Shown: piece by piece, positions 6,294 to 6,366 of the stretch
Numbering within the stretch: position 1 is the first letter of the stretch
Layout of the letters: each line of letters begins with the position of its first letter
NCBI GenBank assembly: GCA_030145365.1
Contig: JAQYVS010000054.1
Location: 1-6,366, forward strand
DNA length: 6,366 nt
Source of the DNA: Desulfofustis sp.
GTDB lineage: Bacteria; Desulfobacterota; Desulfobulbia; Desulfobulbales; Desulfocapsaceae
Reading direction: 5' to 3'
Made by a program: the position numbers and the translations under genes
Notes under the pieces: model-generated
Seen by the model: the letters and a program-made list of their open reading frames with translations, nothing else
Told to the model about the DNA's origin: nothing
Database searches by the model: none

Positions 6294-6366
6294 ATGCCTG
6301 CACCCCACATCAAGACCGCCATACCCCGTCAACGGCACCAGATCGGCAATTTCGTTGCCACCGTAC
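6294..6366 (+). CDS. Start of a hypothetical gene, cut by window end
   Basis: An ATG at 6294 is preceded by GGAGA at 6280-6284 with nine bases between, a good ribosome binding site. It opens a frame that stays open to the window end (24 codons, beginning MPAPHIKTAIPRQRHQIGNF). The segment is basic and shows no signal peptide. The product cannot be identified from so little sequence. It reads divergently from the ORF at 6001-6234. Confidence 0.45.
   Translation, partial: MPAPHIKTAIPRQRHQIGNFVATV

Overview
The window is about half GC and looks like bacterial chromosome from an uncultivated, Gram-negative-like lineage. It has no rRNA, tRNA or other taxonomic marker. A weak hint comes from the + strand lipid genes, whose starts lack strong Shine-Dalgarno sequences, as is common in Bacteroidetes and relatives; this placement is inference only.

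The left third (1-2260) is an accessory zone. A leftward small gene (139-525, conserved-looking with a C-terminal helix-turn-helix-like region) and a leftward 68-residue gene with a good ribosome binding site (690-896) lie opposite a rightward, apparently intact tyrosine recombinase (1022-2074). Directly behind the recombinase is the last part of a rve-type DDE transposase (about 2113-2259), a dead IS remnant.

The middle (2369-5517) holds three co-directional genes: a GNAT acetyltransferase with an extra C-terminal region, a diacylglycerol-kinase-family lipid kinase, and a UbiA-family membrane prenyltransferase. Both signature regions of the UbiA protein are visible. Together they suggest a small pathway that builds or modifies a membrane or prenyl lipid: UbiA attaches an isoprenoid chain, the kinase phosphorylates a lipid alcohol, and the acetyltransferase acylates a product or precursor. 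The gaps between them (147 and 95 bp) are long for a tight operon, and the first contains a short repeat-like element.

The right end (5518-6366) contains the C-terminal half of an IS6/IS240-like transposase on the minus strand, broken by at least one frameshift. Next to it are a small minus-strand ORF of unknown function (6001-6234) and the start of a rightward gene that runs off the window (6294 onward). The recombinase and two unrelated transposase remnants flanking the lipid genes show that this locus has been hit repeatedly by mobile DNA. No CRISPR array, RNA gene, riboswitch or convincing intrinsic terminator was seen. No gene-free stretch exceeds 300 bases; the longest gaps are 526-689, 3305-3451, 1-138 and 897-1021.
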